Source: a virus. Taken from it: a stretch of 64,000 nucleotides of DNA. The translations under genes and the position numbers were made by a program. Location: positions 1 through 64,000 of the IMG/VR virus record IMGVR_UViG_3300032070_000002, one strand, 5' to 3'. Shown here one piece after another: positions 1 through 8,293 of the stretch. Numbering within the stretch: the stretch's first letter is position 1; each line of letters starts with the position of its first letter. The notes under the pieces are model-generated. The model made no database searches. It saw only the letters and a list, made by a program, of their open reading frames with translations, and had not been told where the DNA came from.

Positions 1-1
1 A

Positions 2-85
2 TGGGTTGATACAAACGATTCCAATAGAGTTTATTTACTTTTTAAAAGAGGAACCGGTGACCAAGTATTAGTTGAATTATCATAA
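2..85 (+). CDS. C-terminal end of a protein cut by the window edge (tail fibre region)
   Basis: An open frame enters from the left edge and ends at TAA 83-85, leaving 27 residues that finish in GTGDQVLVELS. Too little remains to name a domain. It lies directly upstream of several tail-fibre-like genes, so a structural role is inferred from position only. Confidence 0.45.
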   Translation, partial: WVDTNDSNRVYLLFKRGTGDQVLVELS

Positions 86-130
86 AGGAATTTAAAATGA
101 AGAAACAATTATATCAGCGTAGGGGGAGTA

Positions 131-517
131 ATGGCAGGTCATATAAGACCACAATGTAAAGTTGGTTATTTTATTAATCCATTAATTATAGGATTATACG
201 TAATAACTGAATTAACTTTTAAACCAACTAATATAGAATTTTTTATATCTAAAAATGACGGTTTAAAAACTTGGTTTTGCGAGGGTCATGGTTGGGTAGA
301 TGAATTTTTAAATCAAAATTGTTCAGCTTGGACGGGTAATTATAGTAATACATTTAGAGGAGATATGAAAATAGATAAATGTTTATATGCTTTTAATGCA
401 TCTGGAATAATTCAAGTTGAAGCTACTTTAGTTTCTATGAATAATAATGGATTTACTCTAAATTTTACAGTAGCGGGTAATACAGCATTTACTATAAGAT
501 GGAAAGCAAGTTTATAG
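131..517 (+). CDS. Hypothetical virion-associated protein, 128 aa
   Basis: The ATG at 131 follows a purine-rich GGGGGAG ribosome binding site. The product is a soluble protein rich in aromatic residues and asparagine, with no signal peptide or membrane segment. The second half (residues 65-128) alternates polar and hydrophobic residues and looks beta-rich. I do not recognise the family. Its place at the head of the fibre cluster suggests a small tail-tip or fibre-associated protein. A 20-codon frame starting at 97 overlaps this start and is probably not a gene. Confidence 0.6.
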   Translation: MAGHIRPQCKVGYFINPLIIGLYVITELTFKPTNIEFFISKNDGLKTWFCEGHGWVDEFLNQNCSAWTGNYSNTFRGDMKIDKCLYAFNASGIIQVEATLVSMNNNGFTLNFTVAGNTAFTIRWKASL

Positions 518-528
518 AGTAAATAAAA

Positions 529-816
529 ATGAGATTAAGAAAAAGTATAGATACTTATAATAATCTTCCCGTAGCAAATAATTTTATAGGCGACGTAAGA
601 AGAGTTTTAGATACAAATTTATTTTATGTTTGGTCTTCACAAAACTCTTCGGATACTTTAGCTAATTGGAAGTGTTTAGGAATAGACGTAGAAGCAATTA
701 TCTGGGGTTCAATTACGGGCGATATTGAAGACCAATTAGATTTAGTAGATAAATTAAATGAAAAAGTAACTGGACATTATGATACTGACTATAAAACATT
801 TATACTAGAAAATTAA
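529..816 (+). CDS. Small tail-fibre-like protein, 95 aa
   Basis: The first half (SIDTYNNLPV, then GDVRRVLDTN, FYVW and LANWKCLG) matches a pattern I associate with phage tail-fibre modules, in which a short beta segment is followed by a WGxITG and DQxDL linker (residues 58-72 here). The C terminus reads YDTDYKTFILEN and resembles the end of the next fibre gene ([12 protein letters not shown]). Together these suggest a receptor-binding or adaptor protein. No chaperone or enzymatic domain is visible. The ribosome binding site is weak. Confidence 0.6.
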   Translation: MRLRKSIDTYNNLPVANNFIGDVRRVLDTNLFYVWSSQNSSDTLANWKCLGIDVEAIIWGSITGDIEDQLDLVDKLNEKVTGHYDTDYKTFILEN

Positions 817-834
817 GATTTAAGGAGGTGACAA

Positions 835-1299
835 ATGGCAGATTATAGAGTACCGGTATTAGAGAATTTTGAATGGCAACAACCCGTTAAGGATAGAATT
901 ACGCAAGCAACTTTAGAAGGTCTAACCCCCGCAAAAGGTGATAGATATTTACTTACAGATGGCGCTAACGATAAAAAAATTGCGTATTGTTCTAATGCTA
1001 CAGGTCCTGTATGGACATATACTATACCCTCAGAGGGAATGATAGTTTGGGTTAATGATGAAGATAAATACTACCATTATACGGGAGCGGCGTGGGCTGA
1101 GTATTTAGGACAACAGGGACCAACCGGTCCAACAGGCCCCCAAGGCGGAGCAGGTCCAACCGGGCCTCAAGGCGGAACAGGTCCTCAAGGTGGAACAGGC
1201 CCTCAAGGTGGAACAGGTCCAGCAGGTCCAACAGGACCAACAGGTCCAACAAATCAAACTTATGATGCAGATTATAAAGCGATAATAATAAGTTTGTAA
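835..1299 (+). CDS. Tail fibre protein with DUF2793-like head and collagen-like stalk
   Basis: A near-perfect AAGGAGGTGA site precedes the ATG. Residues 1-90 form a DUF2793-like module ([15 protein letters not shown], then KGDRY, then [18 protein letters not shown]). The N terminus is paralogous to that of the gene at 2294. Residues 92-139 are 16 uninterrupted Gly-X-Y triplets rich in GPT and GPQ, expected to form a trimeric collagen-like stalk. The last 15 residues contain the YDxDYK ending shared with the preceding gene. Collagen-like tails are common in phage fibres. The role is host recognition on the virion by inference. Confidence 0.75.
   Translation: MADYRVPVLENFEWQQPVKDRITQATLEGLTPAKGDRYLLTDGANDKKIAYCSNATGPVWTYTIPSEGMIVWVNDEDKYYHYTGAAWAEYLGQQGPTGPTGPQGGAGPTGPQGGTGPQGGTGPQGGTGPAGPTGPTGPTNQTYDADYKAIIISL
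1108..1251 (+). repeat. Collagen-like Gly-X-Y coding repeat
   Basis: Sixteen GGN-NNN-NNN triplets encode [15 protein letters not shown] and GPA. At DNA level the stretch contains imperfect 18-nt units (ggtcctcaaggtggaaca type) that could expand or contract by slippage without breaking the frame. An antisense open frame here is a shadow of the repeat. Confidence 0.85.
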
Positions 1300-1323
1300 T
1301 TAAAATATTAAGAAGGAGAAATA

Positions 1324-2307
1324 TTGAAAGTAATACTTTGGCCATATAAATATATTGATATGAAAGAATCTTGGTATCAGCAAATGATATGGTTGGCCGA
1401 AGCTTTTAAACTTAATAATATAGAGGTAAAGAAACATCCAAATTTTATATGTAAAGGTTTGGACTCTTTACCTCTATATAATTTTAGACAAGATAAAGAA
1501 GTAGATATTTGTATTTATAATCACGCAGCAATATTTCATTTAACCGGTAACATTTTAAAATCAAAAATGAATTTATTTTTTAAACCCACTATTCCAGATG
1601 AATTTCATACTACATTAGATAGCGAGGGCTATGGTCCCTTTTCTTCAATAACATTTAGGAAGCCTAATTTTGAAGAAATAAATAAAGAAGACGTAAAATT
1701 ATTTTTTGAAACAAAGGTTAAAAATTGGCTTATTAATAAAAATACAAAGTGGGGTAAGTATTTTGAGAATAAGGAAGAAGAAATAAATTTAAAGGATTAT
1801 TATTTAGTATTAGGACAAGTAGAAAATGACGAGGTGGTAAATAGAACGCATCCGGGAAGTTACTTATTGAAATTAAATTTAATTGTAAAAGAATTAAGTA
1901 AGTTAACAGATAAAAATATTGTAGTAAAATTACATCCGTATATGAATAATGCGGAAACAATAAAGATTAAATTAGAGGCTATAGATAAAAAAATAAGGGC
2001 ATTTACCGGTAAGATAAACGTTCATAGTTTTATAGAAAATGCAGAATGTATATTTTTAGCTAATTCGGGTAGCGGTTTTGAAACAATGATGCACGGTAAA
2101 CCTATTATTTCTTGGGAATATCCCGAATATCATTGGGTTACATATAATTTAACAAGAAAAGAAGATTTAAAAAAAGCTATAGAACTAAAATGGTTTGATA
2201 AAGAATTACAGGATAAATTTTTATATTGGTATTTAGAAAAATATTGTTTTTATAATCAAGAAACGGCAAGCAAAAGGGTAAGTGATATATTAAATGGTAG
2301 ACTATAA
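1324..2307 (+). CDS. Capsule-polysaccharide-type glycosyltransferase (KpsS/KpsC-like)
   Basis: The 327-residue protein starts at TTG 1324, seven bases after AAGGAG. The second half carries the pattern of the Capsule_synth family of beta-Kdo transferases: YYLVLGQVENDEVV (about residue 160), VVKLHPY (about 201), and NSGSGFETMMHGKPII (about 240) in the nucleotide-sugar binding half. In bacteria such enzymes build capsule or its linker. Here the gene sits between two tail-fibre genes, and its stop overlaps the next start. It may glycosylate fibre proteins or alter the host surface. Sugar donor and target are unknown. Confidence 0.6.
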   Translation: MKVILWPYKYIDMKESWYQQMIWLAEAFKLNNIEVKKHPNFICKGLDSLPLYNFRQDKEVDICIYNHAAIFHLTGNILKSKMNLFFKPTIPDEFHTTLDSEGYGPFSSITFRKPNFEEINKEDVKLFFETKVKNWLINKNTKWGKYFENKEEEINLKDYYLVLGQVENDEVVNRTHPGSYLLKLNLIVKELSKLTDKNIVVKLHPYMNNAETIKIKLEAIDKKIRAFTGKINVHSFIENAECIFLANSGSGFETMMHGKPIISWEYPEYHWVTYNLTRKEDLKKAIELKWFDKELQDKFLYWYLEKYCFYNQETASKRVSDILNGRL

Positions 2308-3550
2308 AGTTCCAGTATTAGAAAATTTTCAATGGCAAAAACCCGTAAAAGATAAAGATTTATCTACATCTCCGGGAGGAGAAGCAAAAGGAGATAGATA
2401 TATAGTAGCAACAATCGGTTCTGGCGCTTGGACAGGGCATACTGGCGATATAGCTTTATATAACGGAGCGACTTGGGAATTTATAACTAAAACTGAAGGA
2501 ATGGTAGCTTGGGTAGAAGATGAAAATTTACTATATATATTTAATGGAACTACTTGGATAACGCATAATTTAGATAAAATAACATATAATTTAATGTTAG
2601 CCTTCTTTAAAATATCTATTCAAGGAGGATTAGTAAAGTATAATTTAGTTGATGGTATAATGGATGAGTTTGAAGATGAGTCAGGAGTAGATGTAGGAAC
2701 ATCTACAAATGAAAGTTATGACGCAGTAAATGATTTATATAGTCCGTCTACTTCAGATATTCTAAAAGATAATAGGTGGGTAGCAGTAGATAATAGGGTA
2801 GGTTTAAGTAGAACTTTTTCTACTCTTTTAGCATATCCGGTCACTCCTTCTACTAGTTTTCCTTTATCAAAAATAGATATACAATTAAATAAAGTAAATA
2901 CGCCTACCGGAAATATGTGGGTTGAAATATGGAGTGATAACGGTAGCGACGATCCTTTAGCGCAGATAGGAATAGATAGTTCTATATTAGATGTTTCTAC
3001 GGTAGGTTCGGATACTACTCATACATTTACCTTTTCTACGCCTATTACGCTTATATCCGGCACAAAATATTGGATAGTTTTAAATGATAATAGAGGTACA
3101 GACGATGTTAATTATATTGAATGGTGCGGAAATATTGCTACATTAACTACTAAGGGTCATTATTACAATGGTGCGGTTTGGTATAATTGGAACGACGTTA
3201 CTTTTAATTATAAATTATATTCTATTCAAATAAATAATATGACTTTAGTTTCTAACGTTACTGTAGCAGAAGCAGTTCCAACTCGATCACGTATAGTAAT
3301 TATGGAAGAAGACGTAGATTCTATAAACATAAATACAGATTTAAAAGCATATATATCAAGAGATAATGGCTCTAACTGGACACAGCATACTTTAACAGAT
3401 GAGGGAGATTACGATACCGGGAAAAGGATTTTAGTTTCAGAAGCAATAGATATTTCCGGACAACCCTCTGGAAGTAATGTAAAATGGAAAGTAGAAACAC
3501 TTAATAATAAAGACCTTAAACTTCACGGCATAGGTTTAAATTGGAATTAA
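2294..3550 (+). CDS. Tail fibre / receptor-binding protein, 418 aa
   Basis: The N-terminal 85 residues repeat the DUF2793-like module of the gene at 835 (VPVLENFQWQKPVKD, KGDRYIV, EGMVAWVEDEN). A middle region (about 160-310) has the feel of the 'choice-of-anchor' carbohydrate-binding type domain: PLSKIDIQLNKV, GNMWVEIWSD, then GTKYWIVLND. The C-terminal part is a beta-rich segment. The gene overlaps the glycosyltransferase stop by 14 bases. It is most likely the long receptor-binding fibre. The domain naming is by pattern only. Confidence 0.7.
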   Translation: MVDYKVPVLENFQWQKPVKDKDLSTSPGGEAKGDRYIVATIGSGAWTGHTGDIALYNGATWEFITKTEGMVAWVEDENLLYIFNGTTWITHNLDKITYNLMLAFFKISIQGGLVKYNLVDGIMDEFEDESGVDVGTSTNESYDAVNDLYSPSTSDILKDNRWVAVDNRVGLSRTFSTLLAYPVTPSTSFPLSKIDIQLNKVNTPTGNMWVEIWSDNGSDDPLAQIGIDSSILDVSTVGSDTTHTFTFSTPITLISGTKYWIVLNDNRGTDDVNYIEWCGNIATLTTKGHYYNGAVWYNWNDVTFNYKLYSIQINNMTLVSNVTVAEAVPTRSRIVIMEEDVDSININTDLKAYISRDNGSNWTQHTLTDEGDYDTGKRILVSEAIDISGQPSGSNVKWKVETLNNKDLKLHGIGLNWN

Positions 3551-3551
3551 A

Positions 3552-3695
3552 ATGATTAAACGATTAATAAGTGTAGAAAAAAGAAAAGAAATTAAAAAGT
3601 TTGAAGAATTAAAAGAAGAACTTATAATTAAATTAGAGAAATTAGGTTTAACGAAGGATGAAATATCCTTATTAATAAGAAAGGAGAAAGGATAA
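3552..3695 (+). CDS. Small basic helical protein, 47 aa
   Basis: A short gene starts two bases after the fibre gene and ends with TAATG overlap onto the next start. The product is very rich in Lys, Glu and Leu and is predicted as one long helix ending in a helix-turn-helix-like LTKDEISLLIRKE. The function is unknown. The tight coupling on both sides supports a real gene. Confidence 0.45.
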   Translation: MIKRLISVEKRKEIKKFEELKEELIIKLEKLGLTKDEISLLIRKEKG

Positions 3696-3871
3696 TGAGT
3701 AAATATACTATTGAAAAGGTTGGAGTAGCTTGGATTAAACAATTTAAAAACGGTAAGGAAGGATTAAAACTTTCTATTAATAAAAAGATTTATACTGCTT
3801 ATAAGAATACAAAAAAACAAAAAGAAACTGATCCGGATTATGTAATAGTTTCTTTTATAGATGTAGTATAA
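3695..3871 (+). CDS. Hypothetical protein, 58 aa
   Basis: It is preceded by AAGGAGAAAGG and overlaps the previous stop by one base. The product is basic with a beta-rich pattern (VGVAWIKQFKNGKEGLKLS, then YVIVSFIDVV). It resembles the small phage proteins that start with a KVGVAWxK pattern, whose role I do not know. No cysteine or membrane segment is present. Confidence 0.5.
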   Translation: MSKYTIEKVGVAWIKQFKNGKEGLKLSINKKIYTAYKNTKKQKETDPDYVIVSFIDVV

Positions 3872-3885
3872 TTAGTAGGTTAAAA

Positions 3886-4884
3886 ATGAAAGAAACTGCA
3901 CACTTCTTAACCGATATTTATAAAACAAAATTTATAGATACGGATAGAGAAGAAAAGAGATTTGAATTAGTTTTAAATAAATACTTAAAAGCTTGGGAAA
4001 AACAAGTTCAAAACAATATTAATAAGAGATATAAAAAATCTCTTTCTTACAAGTCTTTATTTAAAGCGTTAGACCCTAAAGATATAGAAGCTATAGCAAA
4101 ATTTAGAGTAGGCGGCGCCTCAAAACGATTAGCTTCTTTAGGAGTAGCCGCAGCAAATAAAGGATTAGACCAAGCTTATAGAGATATGAAATTACTATTG
4201 TCTTGGAATATAGAAATGTCGCCTATAGCAGATTTTTATTTACAACATTATGACGAATTTACGGATTTACTTTCTACTAGTTTACAAGATAGAATTAAAA
4301 AAATTATAGCAAGATCGATAGAAGAGGGATTAACTACTACGGATGTTCATAAACAAATAAGTGAAACTTTTAGTCAACCTATAATTGTTTCGGTTCCAGA
4401 AAAATTAAGCGAAGAAGGTAAAACAATTAGAAGAGCTTATGAATATGAAATGAATAAAGACGTTTATACAACTATGGTAGCTAGAACGGAAATACAAAGG
4501 GCTTTAAATAACGGAAGGATATACGGTTACCAAGAAGCTAACATAGCAAAGAAATTAAGGTGGATAGCTAATCCCGGGGCTTGTGAGTTCTGTATAGAAA
4601 AGAACGGTGAAATATTTAACGTAGAAGAAACACAAGATTTAATTCCACTCCACCCAAACTGCAGGTGCACTTTCATAGTTAGCGAATATAAAACTTTTGA
4701 AGAATCTACGGAACCAATAGATTTATTTGATACTTCTAAAATAGTAACGGATCCAAACGGTATAGGCATTATGGATTTTATAAAATTAAGTAATGAGGAA
4801 TGCGATACCGTTATAAAAGAAATAGATAGTAAGGGATTAGATGTAGCTATGAAATTATTAAGAAGATTATCGGGAGGAAAATAA
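3886..4884 (+). CDS. MuF-like minor head protein (SPP1 gp7 family)
   Basis: The 332-residue protein carries the MuF C-terminal domain at about residues 190-265: ARTEIQRALNNGRIYGY, then a metal-binding pattern CEFC followed by IPLHPNCRC. The N-terminal part is helical, as usual for proteins that bind the portal. MuF proteins are minor head components that enter the capsid and help DNA ejection or head assembly. The portal gene is expected upstream but is off the window. The start has a poor Shine-Dalgarno site. The following gene starts inside its stop codon. Confidence 0.88.
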   Translation: MKETAHFLTDIYKTKFIDTDREEKRFELVLNKYLKAWEKQVQNNINKRYKKSLSYKSLFKALDPKDIEAIAKFRVGGASKRLASLGVAAANKGLDQAYRDMKLLLSWNIEMSPIADFYLQHYDEFTDLLSTSLQDRIKKIIARSIEEGLTTTDVHKQISETFSQPIIVSVPEKLSEEGKTIRRAYEYEMNKDVYTTMVARTEIQRALNNGRIYGYQEANIAKKLRWIANPGACEFCIEKNGEIFNVEETQDLIPLHPNCRCTFIVSEYKTFEESTEPIDLFDTSKIVTDPNGIGIMDFIKLSNEECDTVIKEIDSKGLDVAMKLLRRLSGGK

Positions 4885-5183
4885 TGTTAACTATTCAATA
4901 TATAATACCTGCGGATTATGATAGACAAAAAACGTTATTAGTAGCAGGTGTTTTAATAAAGAGTTTAGTAGAGATTATAAAGGATGTAAATAAAAATAAA
5001 GAGTATAGTCCTTCGGATTTTGTATTTTATCCACTTAATACTTTTCAAATTGCTAAAACAAAAAAGATGTTAATAAGCGGTAGGGGATTAGGTTTAAAAA
5101 TTTTAAATAAAATAGATACTAAATTTTTAGACACCTTAAAAGGAATAAATTTAAAAGTAAACAGAATGGAATTTAAAAAATGA
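4884..5183 (+). CDS. Hypothetical protein, 99 aa
   Basis: It starts on the last base of the MuF stop and overlaps the next gene by four bases, so it is translated as part of the head operon. The sequence is basic, with alternating hydrophobic residues and no cysteines. I do not recognise it. Position suggests an accessory head protein. Confidence 0.5.
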   Translation: MLTIQYIIPADYDRQKTLLVAGVLIKSLVEIIKDVNKNKEYSPSDFVFYPLNTFQIAKTKKMLISGRGLGLKILNKIDTKFLDTLKGINLKVNRMEFKK

Positions 5184-7003
5184 CAAATTTCTTTCAATGT
5201 GAGGAATGTTTAAAGGAATTTATTTCTCAAGCAGATAAACTTTTTGTTTGTAAGTTTTGTAAGACAAGAGGAAGGGTAAAAAGAATAGAAATAAAACTAT
5301 CAAAAAATATTTCTGAATTAAAAGATAATCAACTTTTAGTTGAACATTATCGTATTCATAAATTATATAGTATGAATATGAAGTTAAAGAAAATGAATTT
5401 AAAAGAAAATATTTTTATAGACGAGATAAAAGAAAAACATAATAAGGTAATAGAAGAAATGAAAACACGAAAAATAATACATAAAGTTTTTAGTAAATTA
5501 GATTTAGAGAAGTACGGCACCTCAGAAGGTGCAATAAGAGCTTGGGATACCCGGGGAAGAGGCAGAAAAGAACCTGAGAAAAAAGAAAGAGTAAGAGGAC
5601 ATATAAAAGAAGTTACCACTAGACAGGGAAGAGTAGCGCAAATACAAGAAGATATTGATACTACGCCCGAAGTTGCTTGGGAAGTAGAAAAAGCTATTTC
5701 AAGTTTTACCGGTACCGGTTATAAGGATATAAGAAGATTACAAATAAATTCAACAATAGAATATTCTACGGATAAAGGAGATATAGAATACGGAAAATTA
5801 CTTGAAGAATATATAGATAAGGCCCCTAAATTTAATGAGCCAATATATAGAGGAATTTCTAATAAAGCTGCTACTGAAAAAATGAGAGCGGGAGATGTTG
5901 TAGATATGAAAGGAACTTCCTCTTGGTCAAGTGATGAAAATATAGTTGGAAGATTTGGATTAACAATTTTTAGAACAAAGAACCCGGGTAAAGCTACTTC
6001 TATTAGTCATTTAAGCGGTGAGAGAGAAAAAGAAGTTTTAGTTTCTAAGCAACAACGTTGGAGGGTAGTAGATATAAGTAGGGAAACTATTAATACGTAT
6101 CGTTCGGCCTCTTACACCGGCGTAAAAATGCAAGCGGAAGCAACTATGATTAGCGTAGAACCAATTATTAAAACGAAAAGTTTTGAATTAGAAATTAAGA
6201 AACAATTAAGGAATAATGTAATTAAGGATAGGATAGAATCCGATAAGTATTTAACTATTTATAGAGGCGATAAGATAGTATACGATTATCGAGGCCAACT
6301 TAATCCTAATCAAATTCCTAAACTACTTCCAAAACAAATTCTTAAATACGGCACCTCAGAAGGTGCTATAAGAGCTTGGGATACTCGGGGAAGAGGCAGA
6401 AAAACTGAAAACAAAAGAAGAGGTCAAAGAGTAGCGGTAGGTACAATATCTACTTTATCCGGAAAACAAATAATAATAGAAGCAGACGGAAAATTAATGG
6501 GAGATTATATAGATAAAGTTCAAGAAATGAAAGATGTAGCAGACGCTATAGGGGAAGCTACAGAGGATACTACTATAGTTAATTTACGAAATGAATTATT
6601 AAGGTTAGATATTGAAAGGACTTTTTTACATAATCAGGTAACTAATGAAGCTACTAAAAAAATATTAGAAAATCATTCGGAACTTAACGAATCGTCTTTA
6701 GATATAGTTGTAAGAAATAAAGTACAGAGTATGGCGGATAAGGTAATATCGCATACAAGTAAATCCTTTAAAGGCGTACAGAGTATTATAAATTCTTTAA
6801 TGGTATATAGTTATAAAAGTTGTCCTAAACAAATAAAAAAGAAAATTCAAAGAAGAATGTTTTTATACGAAGTTCAAAAGATGCAAACCGTACCCGAAAT
6901 GAGTCAAGAGATAAAAGCACCCTCTCAATTTGGACTTCCTAAGAAGAGTAAAAAGAAAGTACCGAAACAAATTCGTAACAGAAGAATAGAAAAGAGTAAA
7001 TAA
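5180..7003 (+). CDS. Head-associated protein with ADP-ribosyltransferase domain and N-terminal zinc ribbon
   Basis: The 607-residue protein has a zinc ribbon (C7, C10, C24, C27) followed by a lysine-rich helical region. Its ADP-ribosyltransferase domain at about 180-330 shows the R-S-E signature: IYRG (R224), GTSSWSSDE (246-253) with GRFG, and a REKEV stretch giving the ExE pair E283 and E285. ExE is the hallmark of arginine-directed mono-ART enzymes that use NAD+. Two copies of a YGTSEGAIRAWDTRGRG motif (111-129 and 389-407) flank this domain. The C-terminal 200 residues are helical and basic. ART domains in MuF-neighbour proteins are known in phages and are thought to be injected effectors. 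The target here is unknown. Confidence 0.75.
   Translation: MTNFFQCEECLKEFISQADKLFVCKFCKTRGRVKRIEIKLSKNISELKDNQLLVEHYRIHKLYSMNMKLKKMNLKENIFIDEIKEKHNKVIEEMKTRKIIHKVFSKLDLEKYGTSEGAIRAWDTRGRGRKEPEKKERVRGHIKEVTTRQGRVAQIQEDIDTTPEVAWEVEKAISSFTGTGYKDIRRLQINSTIEYSTDKGDIEYGKLLEEYIDKAPKFNEPIYRGISNKAATEKMRAGDVVDMKGTSSWSSDENIVGRFGLTIFRTKNPGKATSISHLSGEREKEVLVSKQQRWRVVDISRETINTYRSASYTGVKMQAEATMISVEPIIKTKSFELEIKKQLRNNVIKDRIESDKYLTIYRGDKIVYDYRGQLNPNQIPKLLPKQILKYGTSEGAIRAWDTRGRGRKTENKRRGQRVAVGTISTLSGKQIIIEADGKLMGDYIDKVQEMKDVADAIGEATEDTTIVNLRNELLRLDIERTFLHNQVTNEATKKILENHSELNESSLDIVVRNKVQSMADKVISHTSKSFKGVQSIINSLMVYSYKSCPKQIKKKIQRRMFLYEVQKMQTVPEMSQEIKAPSQFGLPKKSKKKVPKQIRNRRIEKSK
5510..5569 (+). repeat. Direct repeat copy 1 flanking the ART domain
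   Basis: This 60-nt stretch encodes KYGTSEGAIRAWDTRGRGRK. It matches 6344-6403 at 56 of 60 positions, in the same frame and 834 bp apart. It lies just before the ART domain. Confidence 0.9.
6344..6403 (+). repeat. Direct repeat copy 2 flanking the ART domain
   Basis: Second copy of the 60-nt in-frame repeat, located after the ART domain. The four differences are single substitutions that keep the encoded peptide. Recombination with copy 1 would remove exactly 278 codons without a frameshift. Confidence 0.9.
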
Positions 7004-7043
7004 ATTGTTCTAAAAAGTGTTTTTATTATCAGAAGAGGAGATA

Positions 7044-8264
7044 ATGGAACAAAAATATTCCTATAATGGTTTACGTTTTAAATTTTATGCTCCTACTACT
7101 ATAAAATCTAATACGGAAGAGGCTTGGGTAATTAGAGGCTACGCCGCAACAAGCGATTTAGATAGACAGAACGATGTAATTTCTCCCGACGCTTTAAAGA
7201 AAGCTGCAGAAGAGTTAAAGAAAAATACTACGGTATTTTACGAACATAAACACGATCAGTTTCCTATAGGTAGGGTATTAGATACTGGCGTAGATAGTAA
7301 AGGTTTATGGGTAGAAGTTTTAATTAGTAAAACTGCAAAAGAAGTTTGGACTTTAATTGAAGAAGGTGTTTTAAATAAATTTAGTATAGGTGGGAAAGTA
7401 TTAAAAGCAGATTCTAAATACGATAAAGTTTCTAGTATAGGTTATAATTATATTACGGATTTAGAATTATACGAGATTTCTATTGTAGGATTACCCGCTA
7501 ATCCTAAAGCTTCTTTTTCAATTATAAGTGGTATTAAAAAAGCTTATTTAACACAAGAAAAATTACAGAATGTATTAGAAAAATTGGGGGGTGAAAAAAT
7601 AATGGCTATAGAGAAGAAAGATGATATTAAAACAGAACCTGTTATTGAGAAAAAAGAAGAGGTTATAGAAAAAAAAGAAGAACTTAAGCAGGAAGAGACT
7701 CCTAAAGTAGAAGAGAAAAAAGAAGAGGTAATTGAAAAGAAAGAGGAGTTAAAAGTAGAAGAACCTCTAATAGAAAAAAAAGAAGAAGTAATAGAGAAAA
7801 AAGAAGATTCTACTCCGGCTGAACCAATTGAGAAGAAAGAAGAGCTTAAAGTAAAACAGGAAGAACCCGTTAAGGAAGAAGAACCGGTAGAAGAATTTAT
7901 AGACTTAGAAGTGGAGTTAAAAGCTTTAAAAGACGCGTTAGCTGAAATATTAGTTGTTGTAAAAGACATACAAGCTAATATGAATAAAAAAGAAGAACCT
8001 AAAAAAGAAGAGGTTAAAGAAACAAAATTAGACCTTACCGGCGTTGAAGATATTATAATGAAAGCGTTAGATGTAAAGTTAGGTAAGATAAGATTAGTTC
8101 CTTCAAGAAAAGGTACTATAATTAAGATGGATGTTGATTTGAAAGATGAAGAGGTAAAGGACGGAGTAGATGTAATTTTAGACGAAGAGAAATTTAATGC
8201 TTTACCGAAAGAAAAACAGAAAGCATTAGTAAAGTCGTTTTTAGTAAATATTATAAAATCCTAG
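7044..8264 (+). CDS. Prohead serine protease fused to an acidic scaffold domain
   Basis: I take ATG 7044, eight bases after GAGGAG, rather than the upstream GTG at 7017, which lacks a site. Residues 1-170 match the HK97-type prohead protease: IRGYAATSDLDRQNDVI, then the histidine in EHKHDQFPIGR (H68 or H70), the nucleophile in NKFSIGG (S114), and ELYEISIVGLPANP. Residues 187-300 are a low-complexity scaffold with repeated IEKKEEV and IEKKEEL units, followed by a coiled-coil stretch. The protease cleaves scaffold and capsid during head maturation. An internal start at 7602 could make free scaffold, as in lambda C/Nu3. The capsid gene follows. Confidence 0.85.
   Translation: MEQKYSYNGLRFKFYAPTTIKSNTEEAWVIRGYAATSDLDRQNDVISPDALKKAAEELKKNTTVFYEHKHDQFPIGRVLDTGVDSKGLWVEVLISKTAKEVWTLIEEGVLNKFSIGGKVLKADSKYDKVSSIGYNYITDLELYEISIVGLPANPKASFSIISGIKKAYLTQEKLQNVLEKLGGEKIMAIEKKDDIKTEPVIEKKEEVIEKKEELKQEETPKVEEKKEEVIEKKEELKVEEPLIEKKEEVIEKKEDSTPAEPIEKKEELKVKQEEPVKEEEPVEEFIDLEVELKALKDALAEILVVVKDIQANMNKKEEPKKEEVKETKLDLTGVEDIIMKALDVKLGKIRLVPSRKGTIIKMDVDLKDEEVKDGVDVILDEEKFNALPKEKQKALVKSFLVNIIKS
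7586..7604 (+). promoter_or_regulatory. Internal ribosome binding site and ATG for a separate scaffold protein
   Basis: A GGGGGGTGA site lies about eight bases before an in-frame ATG at 7602 (Met187), exactly at the border between protease and acidic scaffold. The AT-rich coding context makes such a G-run stand out. The arrangement parallels phages that make a free scaffold by internal initiation. Confidence 0.5.
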
Positions 8265-8293
8265 TAAATTTTTTAAAAAGGAGGAAATGAAAA

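Noticed and set aside
1052-1345. Antisense open frame across the collagen repeat
   Set aside because: Leucine-rich mirror of a Gly-X-Y repeat on the other strand; no ribosome binding site and no other gene on that strand.
7544-7969. Antisense Ser/Phe-rich open frame across the scaffold repeat
   Set aside because: Shadow of the repeated GAAAAGAAAGAAGAG codons; composition is an artefact.
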